This document shows positions 16,553 to 24,569 of a stretch of 44,117 bases of DNA, one piece after another. Each line of letters opens with the position of its first letter. Within the stretch, counting starts at the first letter, position 1. The notes below the pieces were generated by a model that saw only the letters and a program-made list of their open reading frames with translations, was not told the DNA's origin and did no database searches. The translations under genes were made by a program, and so were the position numbers. The DNA is from a virus: positions 1 through 44,117 of the IMG/VR virus record IMGVR_UViG_3300024346_000136, one strand, 5' to 3'.

Positions 16553-17056
16553 ATGCCTTGTGCTTTAACTCAATCTTACACGCTTGATTGCAAAGATTCT
16601 ATCGGCGGTTTAACGGCCGTATTCTTCGCACCTTATGAAGATTTGAACGTGGTAACTGTAGCAGCCGGAGTAGTGACTACTTTAACTATGGATGCAGGTA
16701 AGAAGTTTTACAGATATGACCTTGTAAAAGAATCTTCAAACTTTGCAGAGGCTGTAAATACCAACGTGCAAAATGGTACTATTTTCTATACCCAAACACT
16801 CGAAATTATTCTTAACAAATTGCAGGTAAATACCAGAAACGAAATTGTGCTTTTGGGAAAAAACAGAGTTGCAGCTATTGCAGTAGATAACAACGGGGAA
16901 AATTGGTTTTTGGGAATAGGTTATGGTTTGGATCTAACAGGTGGAGGTAGTGCTTCAGGTACTGCTTTTGGTGATAGATCAGGATATACTTTGACCTTCA
17001 CAGGTAACGAGAAAGAACTCTGTCCAAAAGTGACAGCAGTCATTCCTATCGTCTAA
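16553..17056 (+). CDS. Major tail tube protein (putative)
   Basis: 167 residues. Starts MPCALTQSYTLDCKDSIGG. The middle (NGTIFYTQTLEIILNKLQVN, about 74-93) and the end (AFGDRSGYTLTFTGNEKELC) fit the beta-barrel tail tube proteins of siphoviruses, which polymerise around the tape measure. Its location right after the capsid and between two hairpins suggests an abundantly expressed structural protein. Confidence 0.62.
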   Translation: MPCALTQSYTLDCKDSIGGLTAVFFAPYEDLNVVTVAAGVVTTLTMDAGKKFYRYDLVKESSNFAEAVNTNVQNGTIFYTQTLEIILNKLQVNTRNEIVLLGKNRVAAIAVDNNGENWFLGIGYGLDLTGGGSASGTAFGDRSGYTLTFTGNEKELCPKVTAVIPIV

Positions 17057-17087
17057 TAATATTTGGTTTATAGGTTAGATGTGAAAG

Positions 17088-17116
17088 CACCCTCGGTTCT
17101 GGGGGTGTTTTTTTTT
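17088..17116 (+). terminator. Rho-independent terminator after tail tube gene
   Basis: CACCC (17088-17092) pairs with GGGTG (17103-17107), extended by neighbouring G residues, followed at once by nine T (17108-17116). It ends the capsid/tube transcript. Confidence 0.75.
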
Positions 17117-17150
17117 GTGTACATGGGTGGCTGTTTTTGTATTTATAATT

Positions 17151-17510
17151 ATGGTGATAATTACGAAGGGTTCAAATAGTGTAATCTATATCCCCTTATT
17201 TGATAAGCGACTTACGAGCAGCAATAGCTATATCTTTTTATTTGAGCATGAGGTAACAAAGGAGCAAGTAACCTTGACTCTTAGCGATACTAGCCCATTC
17301 AAAGAAAGGTATTCAAAATTTGCCATCACTCAGGCATCATTTACCACAGGCACTGTTGGGTTCTGGAGGTATAACGTTACTCAATCGGGAAGCGGTAGTA
17401 CAGTAATCGCCACAGGCAAAATGGAATTGACGGCAGTTAATTTGTCAACTGCGGGAGTGGTGAGATATAACGGGTACAATGGTAATTATAAAACATATAC
17501 CACAACATGA
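17151..17510 (+). CDS. Small structural protein, unknown
   Basis: 119 residues from ATG 17151, chosen because the longer reading starts with TTG inside the upstream terminator. Beta-rich (SNSYIFLFEHEVTKEQVTLT, then FWRYNVTQSG near residue 75), similar in style to small virion proteins of Bacteroidota phages. Its stop overlaps the portal start (ATGA), so it is translated together with the portal. Confidence 0.55.
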   Translation: MVIITKGSNSVIYIPLFDKRLTSSNSYIFLFEHEVTKEQVTLTLSDTSPFKERYSKFAITQASFTTGTVGFWRYNVTQSGSGSTVIATGKMELTAVNLSTAGVVRYNGYNGNYKTYTTT

Positions 17511-19519
17511 TAAAATTTCTAAAATTTGACGATGTGCCTTTGCCTATTTACAAGGAAGTAAAGGGGAAAGACTACATTTTTTATGGTGAGCGGAATGACT
17601 ACCCTAACTACCTACTCAGGATCTACAATAACAGCGCAAAGCATAACGCAATTGTCACTGGGAAGGTAGACTACATCTGCGGTAACGGGTGGACTGTGAA
17701 GGCTGAAGACGAAATGCAGAAGGCCAAAGCCTTTGGAATTATTGATCGGGTAAACACCAAAGAAGAAAGCCTAAACGAAGTCACTAACAAGCTTGTCACG
17801 GACTTAACTATTTTCGGGGGATACTATCTACAGGTGATATGGACTAAGGCCACAGGCGAGATCGCAGAACTATACCATGTAGATTACTACAAGGTAAGAA
17901 CAAACGCAGACAATAGCGAGTTTTATGTCTCAGATAATTGGATCAAAAACGATAATGTAAATCCTCGGCCTGATTACGAAACTTACCCGGCTTTTAATCC
18001 TAACAATACCACAGGAACTCAAATACTTTACTTTAAAGAATATCGTGCGGGGGTAAATACCTACTCTTTGCCTGACTATCGGGGGGCTATCAGCTATATC
18101 GAACTAGATATAAGCATAGGTGAGTACCACTTGAACACCATAAACAACGGGATGTTCTCAAGTAAGCTAATTAACTTAAACGGGGGCAAGGTAAGCCAAG
18201 AGGAAGAAGACAGAATCGAGCGACAATTCCAAAACAAATTTAGCGGAAGCAAAAATGCGGGTAAGTTTATGCTAGCGTTTAACGATAGTAAAGAGAACGA
18301 ACCTTCCATCATTGACCTATCAGGTACTGAACTTGACAAGCAATTTGACCTGCTTAATAAGAGCGTACAGCAGGAGATTTTTACAGGTCACAAGATCACA
18401 AGCCCTATGCTTTTTGGTGTTAAAACTGAAGGACAATTAGGGGGCAGAAGCGAAATGCGGGAAGCCTATCAGCTATTCCAGAACACCTATGTAAATGCAA
18501 AGCAAAGAGCGATTGAAGAGACGGTTAATTACCTTTTTAAGTTCAATGACATCATTGCTGATCTTGAATTAAAACCTACCGAGCCTATCTCTTTTGAATT
18601 TAGCGAGGCGATCATCTCAGCTAACATGACTCAGGATGAGATCAGAGAAAAGCTAGGCCTTGCACCTATCGAGAAGAAAGAAACCGCAGGAGCGCAGGAC
18701 ATCATCAATTCATTGAACAGCTTATCGCCTTTGATTGCTACCAAGGTAGTAGAAAGCATGGATGTAAACGAACTCCGCAGCTTGATCGGGTTACCTTCAC
18801 GTTCTGAAATTGTAACCCCTGAGAACATAGGCGAAGCACCTGCCCCTACTACTGTAGAAACTATTCAACTTTCATGCAGCCATACAGAAAAGGACGATGA
18901 AATCCTTAGCTACTTTGAAGGAAAAGGGGTGAGCAAAAGCAAGTTTAAAATCATCCAGAATGACAGGCTAGTTTTTAACAGCATGGATGAATTTGTGAAG
19001 CAGGATCTATTTGCTGAATACCTTTTGAATGAGGTGCAGAAAAAAATCATAACTCAGATCCAAAGAAATGAGAATGTGACCGTGCCACAAATCGCCAAGG
19101 CGGTAGGTATAGATGAAGCTTCTGTGATCTCAAGAATCAACACCTTGATAGATGATCAGGTTCTAGTAGAAAAAATCAGCCGTGAAGGATTGATCACAAG
19201 ATCCGTAACCCGTACAGGTGAGGCGGCTATTAAAAGGCTTCAACCTGTGACTTCATTCAAGGTGCTATACAGCTATGAAGAAAGGCCAAACGTACCAGCA
19301 GCAGCTAGCGGAAGCCGTCCCCTTTGCGAGAAACTATACAAGGGTGGCGATAGCCTTTTATTTACCCGTGAAGAAATCCAAAACATCTCAAACCAACTAG
19401 GCTATTCCGTTTTTCAGCTTTGCGGTGGATGGTATACTAACCCAAATACAGGGGTAAGGACACCGTTCTGCCGTCATGAGTGGAGACGCAATGTAGTAGT
19501 AGAAAAGACATCACGATGA
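17507..19519 (+). CDS. Portal protein with winged-helix and Cys-containing C-terminal extension
   Basis: 670 residues. Residues 1 to about 430 fit a phage portal: YGERNDYPNYLLRIYNNS, HNAIVTGKVDYICGNG, then the stem/helix region (QEIFTGHKITSPMLFGVKTE). After a Pro/Thr linker (about 440-455) comes a winged-helix-like segment (about 505-575, with TVPQIAKAVGIDEASVISRI) and a final ~75 residues beginning GSRPLCEKLY and ending CRHEWRRNVVVEK. That end resembles the C-terminus of MuF/SPP1 gp7-like head proteins, so this may be a portal fused with a minor head protein module. No separate MuF gene is seen. Confidence 0.8.
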   Translation: MIKFLKFDDVPLPIYKEVKGKDYIFYGERNDYPNYLLRIYNNSAKHNAIVTGKVDYICGNGWTVKAEDEMQKAKAFGIIDRVNTKEESLNEVTNKLVTDLTIFGGYYLQVIWTKATGEIAELYHVDYYKVRTNADNSEFYVSDNWIKNDNVNPRPDYETYPAFNPNNTTGTQILYFKEYRAGVNTYSLPDYRGAISYIELDISIGEYHLNTINNGMFSSKLINLNGGKVSQEEEDRIERQFQNKFSGSKNAGKFMLAFNDSKENEPSIIDLSGTELDKQFDLLNKSVQQEIFTGHKITSPMLFGVKTEGQLGGRSEMREAYQLFQNTYVNAKQRAIEETVNYLFKFNDIIADLELKPTEPISFEFSEAIISANMTQDEIREKLGLAPIEKKETAGAQDIINSLNSLSPLIATKVVESMDVNELRSLIGLPSRSEIVTPENIGEAPAPTTVETIQLSCSHTEKDDEILSYFEGKGVSKSKFKIIQNDRLVFNSMDEFVKQDLFAEYLLNEVQKKIITQIQRNENVTVPQIAKAVGIDEASVISRINTLIDDQVLVEKISREGLITRSVTRTGEAAIKRLQPVTSFKVLYSYEERPNVPAAASGSRPLCEKLYKGGDSLLFTREEIQNISNQLGYSVFQLCGGWYTNPNTGVRTPFCRHEWRRNVVVEKTSR

Positions 19520-20109
19520 GCGCAAATGTACTAATGATTTCGGAGCAGTCCTTCAAGGATTTCACTGTAGCTTCCGCAAATATTGACCTGAAAAATGTAA
19601 CTCAGGTGATCAAGATGACTCAGGATAGGTATATCCATCCGATCTGCGGAACTGCACTTTATGATAAGATCCTTTCTTTGATCCTAGCGGGTACAATTAC
19701 TAGCGGAGGGAATGCAGTCTACAAAACTTTACTAGATAGCTATCTAACGGACACCCTTTTTAATTATGTGCTAGGTGAATTGCCGATGGCTATGCAGTAC
19801 AAATTTGTGAATAAGGGAGTAGTGAAACGCAAGAGCGAGAACATCACAGAGCCTACCTTTGCAGAGTTGCAATCGATTAGCCAATACTACAAAGGGTACG
19901 CTGAATGGTATGCGGAAAGATGTATTAACTACCTATGTGCAAACAACACCCTGTATCCTGAGTACTTGAATCCGGGTAGTGATGTGACTACGATCCAGCC
20001 TGTGAGCAATCAATACAAGGTAGCTATCAACTTGGGCAGTGGGGACTATGAAGATTACAGGCCATATTCAGAAAGATACCAAGGTAACCGCTACAAAAAA
20101 CCATTCTAA
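19516..20109 (+). CDS. Head-tail connector / head completion protein (DUF6712-like)
   Basis: 197 residues from ATG 19516 (ATGA overlap with portal). MISEQSFKDFTVASANIDLK followed by IKMTQDRYIHPICGTALYDK is the typical start of head completion proteins in Bacteroidota phages, a helical ring under the portal. The C-terminus ends YQGNRYKKPF. Position directly after the portal supports this. Confidence 0.68.
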   Translation: MSANVLMISEQSFKDFTVASANIDLKNVTQVIKMTQDRYIHPICGTALYDKILSLILAGTITSGGNAVYKTLLDSYLTDTLFNYVLGELPMAMQYKFVNKGVVKRKSENITEPTFAELQSISQYYKGYAEWYAERCINYLCANNTLYPEYLNPGSDVTTIQPVSNQYKVAINLGSGDYEDYRPYSERYQGNRYKKPF

Positions 20110-20111
20110 AA

Positions 20112-20243
20112 ATGGCTTACAGCAAGAACGAAAAGAAACTAAAAGAATTCTTATCCAAACAAGATGACCCTAGCAAATCTAGTAGCAAAATTAAAAGCAA
20201 TCCAAGAAGCACATCCGATGATTCGGACATTCGGAGAGGGTGA
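20112..20243 (+). CDS. Small basic ORF overlapping the tail terminator gene
   Basis: 43 residues, ATG 20112 to TGA 20241-20243: MAYSKNEKKLKEFLSK then a Ser/Lys-rich end. It starts 2 bases after the connector stop and overlaps the next gene by 80 bases in another frame. It could be a real small protein or simply carry coupled translation to the next gene. Confidence 0.4.
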   Translation: MAYSKNEKKLKEFLSKQDDPSKSSSKIKSNPRSTSDDSDIRRG

Positions 20244-20601
20244 TATTTATGACTACACAGACAACGGGGGTGAAATTGTCTACCCTGTTTTTTGGACGGT
20301 TGTAAGACCTTCGCAGTATTCAAATACTACTATGCGCTACAGGTTGGTGCTTCTATTTGCGGATCTACTTACCGAAGATAAAAGCAATAGGCTTCAAGTT
20401 CAAAGCGATCAGCTTCTTGTGGCCTTGGATGTTTTGGCAAAGCTAAAATTAGATAATACCTATTCGTTTAATACACCTCCACAGGCATCAGTTGAATTCT
20501 TCCAAGAGCGCTTCGATGACTTTGCAGCAGGGGTGAGTATTGATATCGAAATCACTGCACCAATACCTTTAAACCTTTGTCAAATACCTGTAATCGCTTA
20601 A
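20164..20601 (+). CDS. Tail terminator / neck protein (putative)
   Basis: 145 residues. Pattern of a beta-strand-rich tail terminator: YPVFWTVVRPSQYSNTTMRY, VLLFADLLTEDKSNRLQVQS, and a C-terminal strand with ERFDDFAAGVSIDIEITAPI. These residues recur in terminator-like proteins of Bacteroidota phages. It follows the connector gene, where tail-closing proteins are expected. Confidence 0.6.
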   Translation: MTLANLVAKLKAIQEAHPMIRTFGEGDIYDYTDNGGEIVYPVFWTVVRPSQYSNTTMRYRLVLLFADLLTEDKSNRLQVQSDQLLVALDVLAKLKLDNTYSFNTPPQASVEFFQERFDDFAAGVSIDIEITAPIPLNLCQIPVIA

Positions 20602-20603
20602 CC

Positions 20604-20798
20604 ATGACCATGATCGAAAAAGATGCTGTCGGCATACCTTCTACTTTAATAGCCATATTTGCAAACGTGACCACTATAGCAGGTCTTCAATTTGTAAACG
20701 TGATTTTTACTTTGATCATTTCGATCCTGTCAATCGTTTACTTAATTTATAAAATAGGTAACGAAAGAAAAAAGAATAAAGACAATGGCAAAAGCTAA
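20604..20798 (+). CDS. Small membrane protein, holin-like candidate 1
   Basis: 64 residues from ATG 20604. Hydrophobic segments at about 12-27 and 29-49 (FTLIISILSIVYLIYKI) followed by a basic tail (GNERKKNKDNGKS), a common holin layout. Located just ahead of a second small membrane protein and the endolysin. Confidence 0.5.
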   Translation: MTMIEKDAVGIPSTLIAIFANVTTIAGLQFVNVIFTLIISILSIVYLIYKIGNERKKNKDNGKS

Positions 20799-20910
20799 GG
20801 CGGTAGCGCAGATCAAAATTACCTTTGGCAAAAGGCGAAACGGTAAGGCAAAAAAAAGCTATTCAAAAGCATTAAACAAACCTAAAAAATACAGGGGACA
20901 GGGAAGATGA
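20785..20910 (+). CDS. Very basic 41-residue protein
   Basis: ATG 20785 to TGA 20908-20910. Highly basic and lacking acidic residues (KITFGKRRNGKAKKSYSKAL, then KKYRGQGR). It overlaps the preceding gene by 14 bases and the following one by 4 (ATGA), so it fits the operon. I infer a nucleic-acid-binding or minor virion protein; function unknown. Confidence 0.55.
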   Translation: MAKAKAVAQIKITFGKRRNGKAKKSYSKALNKPKKYRGQGR

Positions 20911-21137
20911 AAAAGTTTTTGGATTGGGCAAAAGGATTTTTAAGTGAAGGCGGTGAAGCATCTAGCAAAAGGCTTGTTGGTGTAATTAGCGCAATCGCTT
21001 TGTCTTATACCCTTATAAGAAATCAAAACGAACCTTTAGTCTATTCGGTTGCTGCCCTGTCTGCTGCTGCTTTGGGGATTACGGCTGCCGAAAAGATATT
21101 TAAAAAACCTACAGACAAAAATGAAAATCAGTCCTAA
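20907..21137 (+). CDS. Holin-like membrane protein
   Basis: 76 residues with two hydrophobic segments (about 24-38, VGVISAIALSYTLI; about 46-61, YSVAALSAAALGITAA) and charged ends (WAKGFLSEGGEASSKR; KKPTDKNENQS). Short, two-segment and immediately before the endolysin gene (overlap of 17 bases), it is the best holin candidate here. Confidence 0.6.
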   Translation: MKKFLDWAKGFLSEGGEASSKRLVGVISAIALSYTLIRNQNEPLVYSVAALSAAALGITAAEKIFKKPTDKNENQS

Positions 21138-21582
21138 TTTAAACCTTGCCGAAATAACCAGGAGCGATACGGCCAAGCGTCACGGCATTGACAACACACC
21201 AACGGCCGAGCATTTGGAAAATTTTAAGTTACTAGCGGACAAAGTTTTTGAGCCAATAAGGGAGCATTTTAAAACGCCTATTTTTATTTCTAGCGGTTAC
21301 AGATCAAAAGCTTTAAATGATTTTATAAAAGGAAGCGCAAGCTCCCAGCATTGCAAAGGCCAAGCCATTGACATCGACATGGACGGCAGCAACGGCGAAG
21401 TTACCAACAGGATGGTTTTTGATTATATAAAAAATAAGCTTGATTTTGACCAGTTGATTTGGGAGTTTGGAACGGATTTTAATCCTGACTGGGTCCACGT
21501 TAGCTATTCTAAAACAGGAAATAGAAAGCAAAAGCTGAAGGCCGTACGGTCTGGAGGTAAAACCACCTATCTACCTATTTAA
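21121..21582 (+). CDS. Endolysin, M15-family peptidase
   Basis: 153 residues from ATG 21121 (the longer reading runs inside the holin gene). Zinc-binding pattern of M15A peptidases: SSQHCKGQAIDID gives H77 and D84, and WVHVSY gives H126; ISSGYRSKALN at 57-67 is also typical. It cuts the D-Ala/L-Ala peptide bonds of peptidoglycan crosslinks to release progeny. No signal peptide is visible, so export needs a holin. The gene ends at the start base of the next. Confidence 0.85.
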   Translation: MKISPNLNLAEITRSDTAKRHGIDNTPTAEHLENFKLLADKVFEPIREHFKTPIFISSGYRSKALNDFIKGSASSQHCKGQAIDIDMDGSNGEVTNRMVFDYIKNKLDFDQLIWEFGTDFNPDWVHVSYSKTGNRKQKLKAVRSGGKTTYLPI

Positions 21583-22463
21583 TGGAACTAACCAAAATTG
21601 CAAGGAATGTGCATTGCCTTTCCCTAAGCAAGGAGGAAAACAGAGTAGCCCTTTTGTCTGACATTCATTGGGATAATCCAAAGTGTGACAGGGAGATGCT
21701 CAAGCGACATCTTGACTACTGCCTAGAAAATCAGATACCTATCTTCATTAATGGGGATTTCTTCTGCTGTATGCAGGGGCGCATGGATCGCAGAAGCAAC
21801 AAATCAGACATAAGACCTGAACACAATAATGCAAAGTATTTGGATAGTATAGTAGAAACTGCTGTAGAATGGTGGTCACCCTATGCGCACCTTTTGACTG
21901 TGATCGGGTACGGTAATCATGAAACCTCGATAATCAAGTATCAAGAAACCGACATCCTTCAGAGATTTGTAGATCTATTTAACTACAAAAATAAAAGCAA
22001 TGTCTTCACGGGTGGATATGGCGGGTGGATGGTTCTTAAATATGAAATAAGGCCTACAACTTCAATGACAAAAAATTTAAAGTACCATCATGGTGCAGGC
22101 GGGGGTGGAATAGTCACCAAGGGTGCTATTAACTTGACAAGGGCTTTAGAAACCTATGAAAATATGGACATCTTTGTGATGGGTCACATACATGAGAACT
22201 CAAGCCGTAACGATGTAAGGGATACCCTTCAGTATAATCAAGGTAAAAGGTTATATGAATTACAACAGAAGCAGATTCACCTAGCTATCACGGGAACATA
22301 CAAAGAAGAATATGGAGATGGTAGTCAAGGGTGGCACATTGAAAGAGGCGCACCCGTTAAGCCTGTAGGCGGTAGAATTTTAACTTTGAACGGTAGAAGA
22401 CTTGTAGTAGATGGTTCAGACAATTACGATGTTTTAATTGATTCCCAAAAGTTCCCACTATGA
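21582..22463 (+). CDS. Calcineurin-like metallophosphoesterase
   Basis: 293 residues with the complete motif set: LLSDIHWD (D27, H29), INGDFF (D59), GYGNHET (N112, H113), HH (169-170) and MGHIHE (H202, H204). The two-metal site is intact, so it is probably active, on nucleic acid or nucleotides. Overlaps the next gene by ATGA. Substrate unknown; phage homologues include nucleases of the SbcD type and phosphatases. Confidence 0.8.
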   Translation: MELTKIARNVHCLSLSKEENRVALLSDIHWDNPKCDREMLKRHLDYCLENQIPIFINGDFFCCMQGRMDRRSNKSDIRPEHNNAKYLDSIVETAVEWWSPYAHLLTVIGYGNHETSIIKYQETDILQRFVDLFNYKNKSNVFTGGYGGWMVLKYEIRPTTSMTKNLKYHHGAGGGGIVTKGAINLTRALETYENMDIFVMGHIHENSSRNDVRDTLQYNQGKRLYELQQKQIHLAITGTYKEEYGDGSQGWHIERGAPVKPVGGRILTLNGRRLVVDGSDNYDVLIDSQKFPL

Positions 22464-22681
22464 AAGCAGTACTAGAATTTGATTTGCCTGAAGATAATAC
22501 AGATTTTCAAGCAGCCATAAATGGCCACAATTATAAAAGTGCTATATGGGACTTTGATCAATTGCTTAGATCAGAGATGAAGTACAAAGAACTAGGTGAT
22601 GACACCTATAAGGCTTATGACTATTGCCGAAAGGAATTGCGAAAAATACTTGAGCAGGATAATTTATTTATAGAGCAGTGA
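22460..22681 (+). CDS. Small acidic helical protein, unknown
   Basis: 73 residues. Begins MKAVLEFDLPEDNTDFQAAI and continues with AIWDFDQLLRSEMKYK, a pattern seen in many phage small proteins without known function. Overlaps genes on both sides. Confidence 0.6.
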   Translation: MKAVLEFDLPEDNTDFQAAINGHNYKSAIWDFDQLLRSEMKYKELGDDTYKAYDYCRKELRKILEQDNLFIEQ

Positions 22682-23229
22682 TGGAATTTTCGACAGATAA
22701 CCAAAAAATCAGAATAGCAATTTTAGCTTTTATTGCAGGAGTGATCTTAGCTTTTGTGGTATTCCCTAGACCTGAAGTAGAGACTGTCTACAAGTTTGAA
22801 ACGAAGGTAGAAACAGACACAATTTACACTCGTGTAGTGGACACAGTTTATGTGCCAAAAATAAGTATAAAATCACACTTTCTTAGGGATACAATCCTAA
22901 AAGATTATCAGCCTAAAATAAGCTTGTTTAAGACCTCTATTCCTTCAGAGTATGGAAGTACCCATGTGAGTGGTGAAGTCTTGGGAGAAGTCCTAAAAAT
23001 GACTGCTATCAATGATTTCAAGATTCCTGTGGTGACCAACACAATCACCAACACAGAAACCAAAACAATATTGCAGAAAGCTAAGGGGATCTACCTAGGT
23101 GCAGGGGTGAATTCCCTTCTTGATCCTAGTGTAAAAGTTTCCTATCTGGACAATAAATATTTATTCCAATACGGATATCAACCCGTGACTAAAATTCACA
23201 CCTTGGGAATATCTAAAAAGCTATTCTAG
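22681..23229 (+). CDS. Membrane-anchored protein, spanin-like candidate
   Basis: 182 residues from ATG 22681 (a GTG three bases upstream is also in frame). A single N-terminal membrane segment (about 11-29, IRIAILAFIAGVILAFVVF) precedes a periplasm-like region with many V/T-D-T repeats (VETDTIYTRVVDTVYVP), then a beta-rich C-terminal domain. Its position after the endolysin suggests a role in lysis or the envelope, but no lipobox is seen. Confidence 0.5.
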   Translation: MEFSTDNQKIRIAILAFIAGVILAFVVFPRPEVETVYKFETKVETDTIYTRVVDTVYVPKISIKSHFLRDTILKDYQPKISLFKTSIPSEYGSTHVSGEVLGEVLKMTAINDFKIPVVTNTITNTETKTILQKAKGIYLGAGVNSLLDPSVKVSYLDNKYLFQYGYQPVTKIHTLGISKKLF

Positions 23230-23230
23230 T

Positions 23231-23476
23231 ATGTGGATTGAAATCGATGTAATGCTAGCAGGTAGCACTATGGATTGGAAAGAACTAGGGCTTGAGGTAA
23301 AGCACGAATTTGTAAGGCGAATGGTAAGGGTAGATGATATTGCCTATGTTCAGGAATTAGTGAATGATATTCAGATTATCTACTTCTACGATAAAACCTC
23401 CTGTTTAATTAGGGGTAGCTATACTGAGATAAGGGATGAACTGCTTCACTTAGATCAGGAAGGGCAGCTAGACTAA
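23231..23476 (+). CDS. Unknown protein, last gene of the rightward late block
   Basis: 81 residues, not recognised; beta-alpha-like (IQIIYFYDKTSCLIRGSYTE near residue 48-67). Followed by a hairpin that separates the rightward block from the leftward operon. Confidence 0.55.
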   Translation: MWIEIDVMLAGSTMDWKELGLEVKHEFVRRMVRVDDIAYVQELVNDIQIIYFYDKTSCLIRGSYTEIRDELLHLDQEGQLD

Positions 23477-23494
23477 TTCGGTTTTTTTCCGAAT
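23476..23494. terminator. Hairpin between convergent gene blocks
   Basis: ATTCGG (23476-23481) and CCGAAT (23489-23494) form a perfect 6-bp stem around a T7 loop. It lies between convergent transcripts, so it may act in both directions, though the T-run is in the loop and not after the stem. Confidence 0.45.
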
Positions 23495-23519
23495 AACTGC
23501 ATAAATTTTTACACAAAGT

Positions 23520-23720
23520 CTACTCCTTTTTTTTTACAATATCCTGAAGCTGATTCCAAACGCTTTCTGCATTTGCTCCCCAAAAATAATCACACTTACC
23601 GTCTTTGATAGGGGCTTCCATAAAGTAGCTTTGATAGTCCCCTGCCTTGGCTGTGAACCTGTAGCATTTTTCTTTGTGGGGACAGTTTGTCCCCGGGCAC
23701 ATGGTTATATCTGGACTCAT
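23520..23720 (-). CDS. Cys-containing small protein, unknown
   Basis: 66 residues. Cysteines at 8, 13, 19 and 43 (MCPGTNCPHKEKCYRFTAK) could bind zinc. The family is recurrent in Bacteroidota phages and genomes as far as I recall, but its function is not known. Last gene of the leftward block. Confidence 0.6.
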   Translation of the reverse strand: MSPDITMCPGTNCPHKEKCYRFTAKAGDYQSYFMEAPIKDGKCDYFWGANAESVWNQLQDIVKKKE

Positions 23721-23793
23721 ATTTCATTCATTAAGTTTATTTTTTCTCTTTAATGCGTAGGATATCTTACATTCTATACCCTTTTTGTAAACT

Positions 23794-24090
23794 CTACTTT
23801 ACTTTATCCTGAATCTTTAGCAGGACTAGGTAGCCTATCAGATCATTGATAACATCTTCATCATCCTTTTCTAAGCTGCCGTTCTTTATTCTTTTTAGTT
23901 TGTCATCTATCCTTACCAATAGTCCTTCTTTTGCGGACAACTGACTGAATACTCCCAAGGGTTGAAGGGCAGAATTGCCGTACTTAATATTTTTGTTGAT
24001 CAGGAGTTCACGGATTTCTAGCAGATACGCAGATACTTGAAAGGCAAAATCATCCATAGATAGGAATTCTAGTTTTTCAAAAGTTTTCAT
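23794..24090 (-). CDS. Nmad1 / DUF1599-like protein (nucleotide-modification associated)
   Basis: 98 residues. LLINKNIKYGNSALQPLGVF (about 30-49), RIDDKLKRI (60-68) and DEDVINDLIGYLVLL (77-91) follow the pattern K-N-x-x-Y-G, R-x-x-x-K-L-x-R and D-x-x-x-D-L-x-x-Y of DUF1599 (Nmad1), a helical domain related to MazG/dUTPase-like pyrophosphatases and predicted to occur in DNA modification gene clusters. Likely acts on nucleotides. Together with the ParB/TAGT genes it supports a modified-base lifestyle, but it is 20 kb away and MazG-like house-cleaning is also possible. Confidence 0.6.
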   Translation of the reverse strand: MKTFEKLEFLSMDDFAFQVSAYLLEIRELLINKNIKYGNSALQPLGVFSQLSAKEGLLVRIDDKLKRIKNGSLEKDDEDVINDLIGYLVLLKIQDKVK

Positions 24091-24182
24091 TTAATCAGGT
24101 ATTCATAAATGGCTATAATGATCAGGGCAAAGATAAGGGATAAGCCTACTACTCTCAAGAAGGATTTAGACTGCTGATTCAT
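24087..24182 (-). CDS. 31-residue single-span membrane peptide
   Basis: Leftward ORF from ATG 24182: MNQQSKSFLRVVGLSLIFAL then IIIAIYEYLIK. One membrane segment after a short basic N-terminus. Its start lies inside the end of the upstream gene and its stop overlaps the next start by 4 bases (ATGA), which supports that it is translated. Confidence 0.55.
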   Translation of the reverse strand: MNQQSKSFLRVVGLSLIFALIIIAIYEYLIK

Positions 24183-24417
24183 GGAACTCTTTAAAGGATC
24201 TGAACCTATCCCCTTTTAAGTATTGACTGCTGCGAAATTTAGATCTACCCTTCTTGACTAGGCAGCCATCCTCAAATAAGATGTAAAATTCATTTTCAGC
24301 TATGGCTTGATTAATAGAAACATAGTCTATCCACCATTCCGTAGGCTTTCGATTTTCGTCTATCACTCTGGAGGCTTTGCCAAAGCCAAACGGGTTAATG
24401 ATCTCGCTTTCTTCCAT
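24166..24417 (-). CDS. Unknown protein, first gene of the leftward operon
   Basis: 83 residues from ATG 24417 (MEESEIINPFGFGKASRVID); an upstream in-frame start at 24471 would add a hydrophobic stretch that I consider unlikely. Contains KPTEWWIDYVSINQAIAENE and a basic C-terminus. Not recognised. Confidence 0.55.
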   Translation of the reverse strand: MEESEIINPFGFGKASRVIDENRKPTEWWIDYVSINQAIAENEFYILFEDGCLVKKGRSKFRSSQYLKGDRFRSFKEFHESAV

Positions 24418-24569
24418 TGTTTTTTCTTGCAAGTTATAGGGTAAAAAACACAGGTTTAAAAAAAATCTCACTTTTTGTTGAAAATATTTTCTAAAAAGTT
24501 TTTTATTCTAATTTATTTATAAGATATTTGATTCATCAAACAGGGACATCTAACCAAAACACAAACAAA
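24418..24569. promoter_or_regulatory. Divergent intergenic region
   Basis: 152 bases between leftward and rightward operons, very AT-rich. GATATTTG at 24523-24530 is one base off the TAnnTTTG -7 consensus and lies 40 bases before the rightward start. No good leftward promoter match is seen. Likely the early control region for both operons. Confidence 0.4.
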
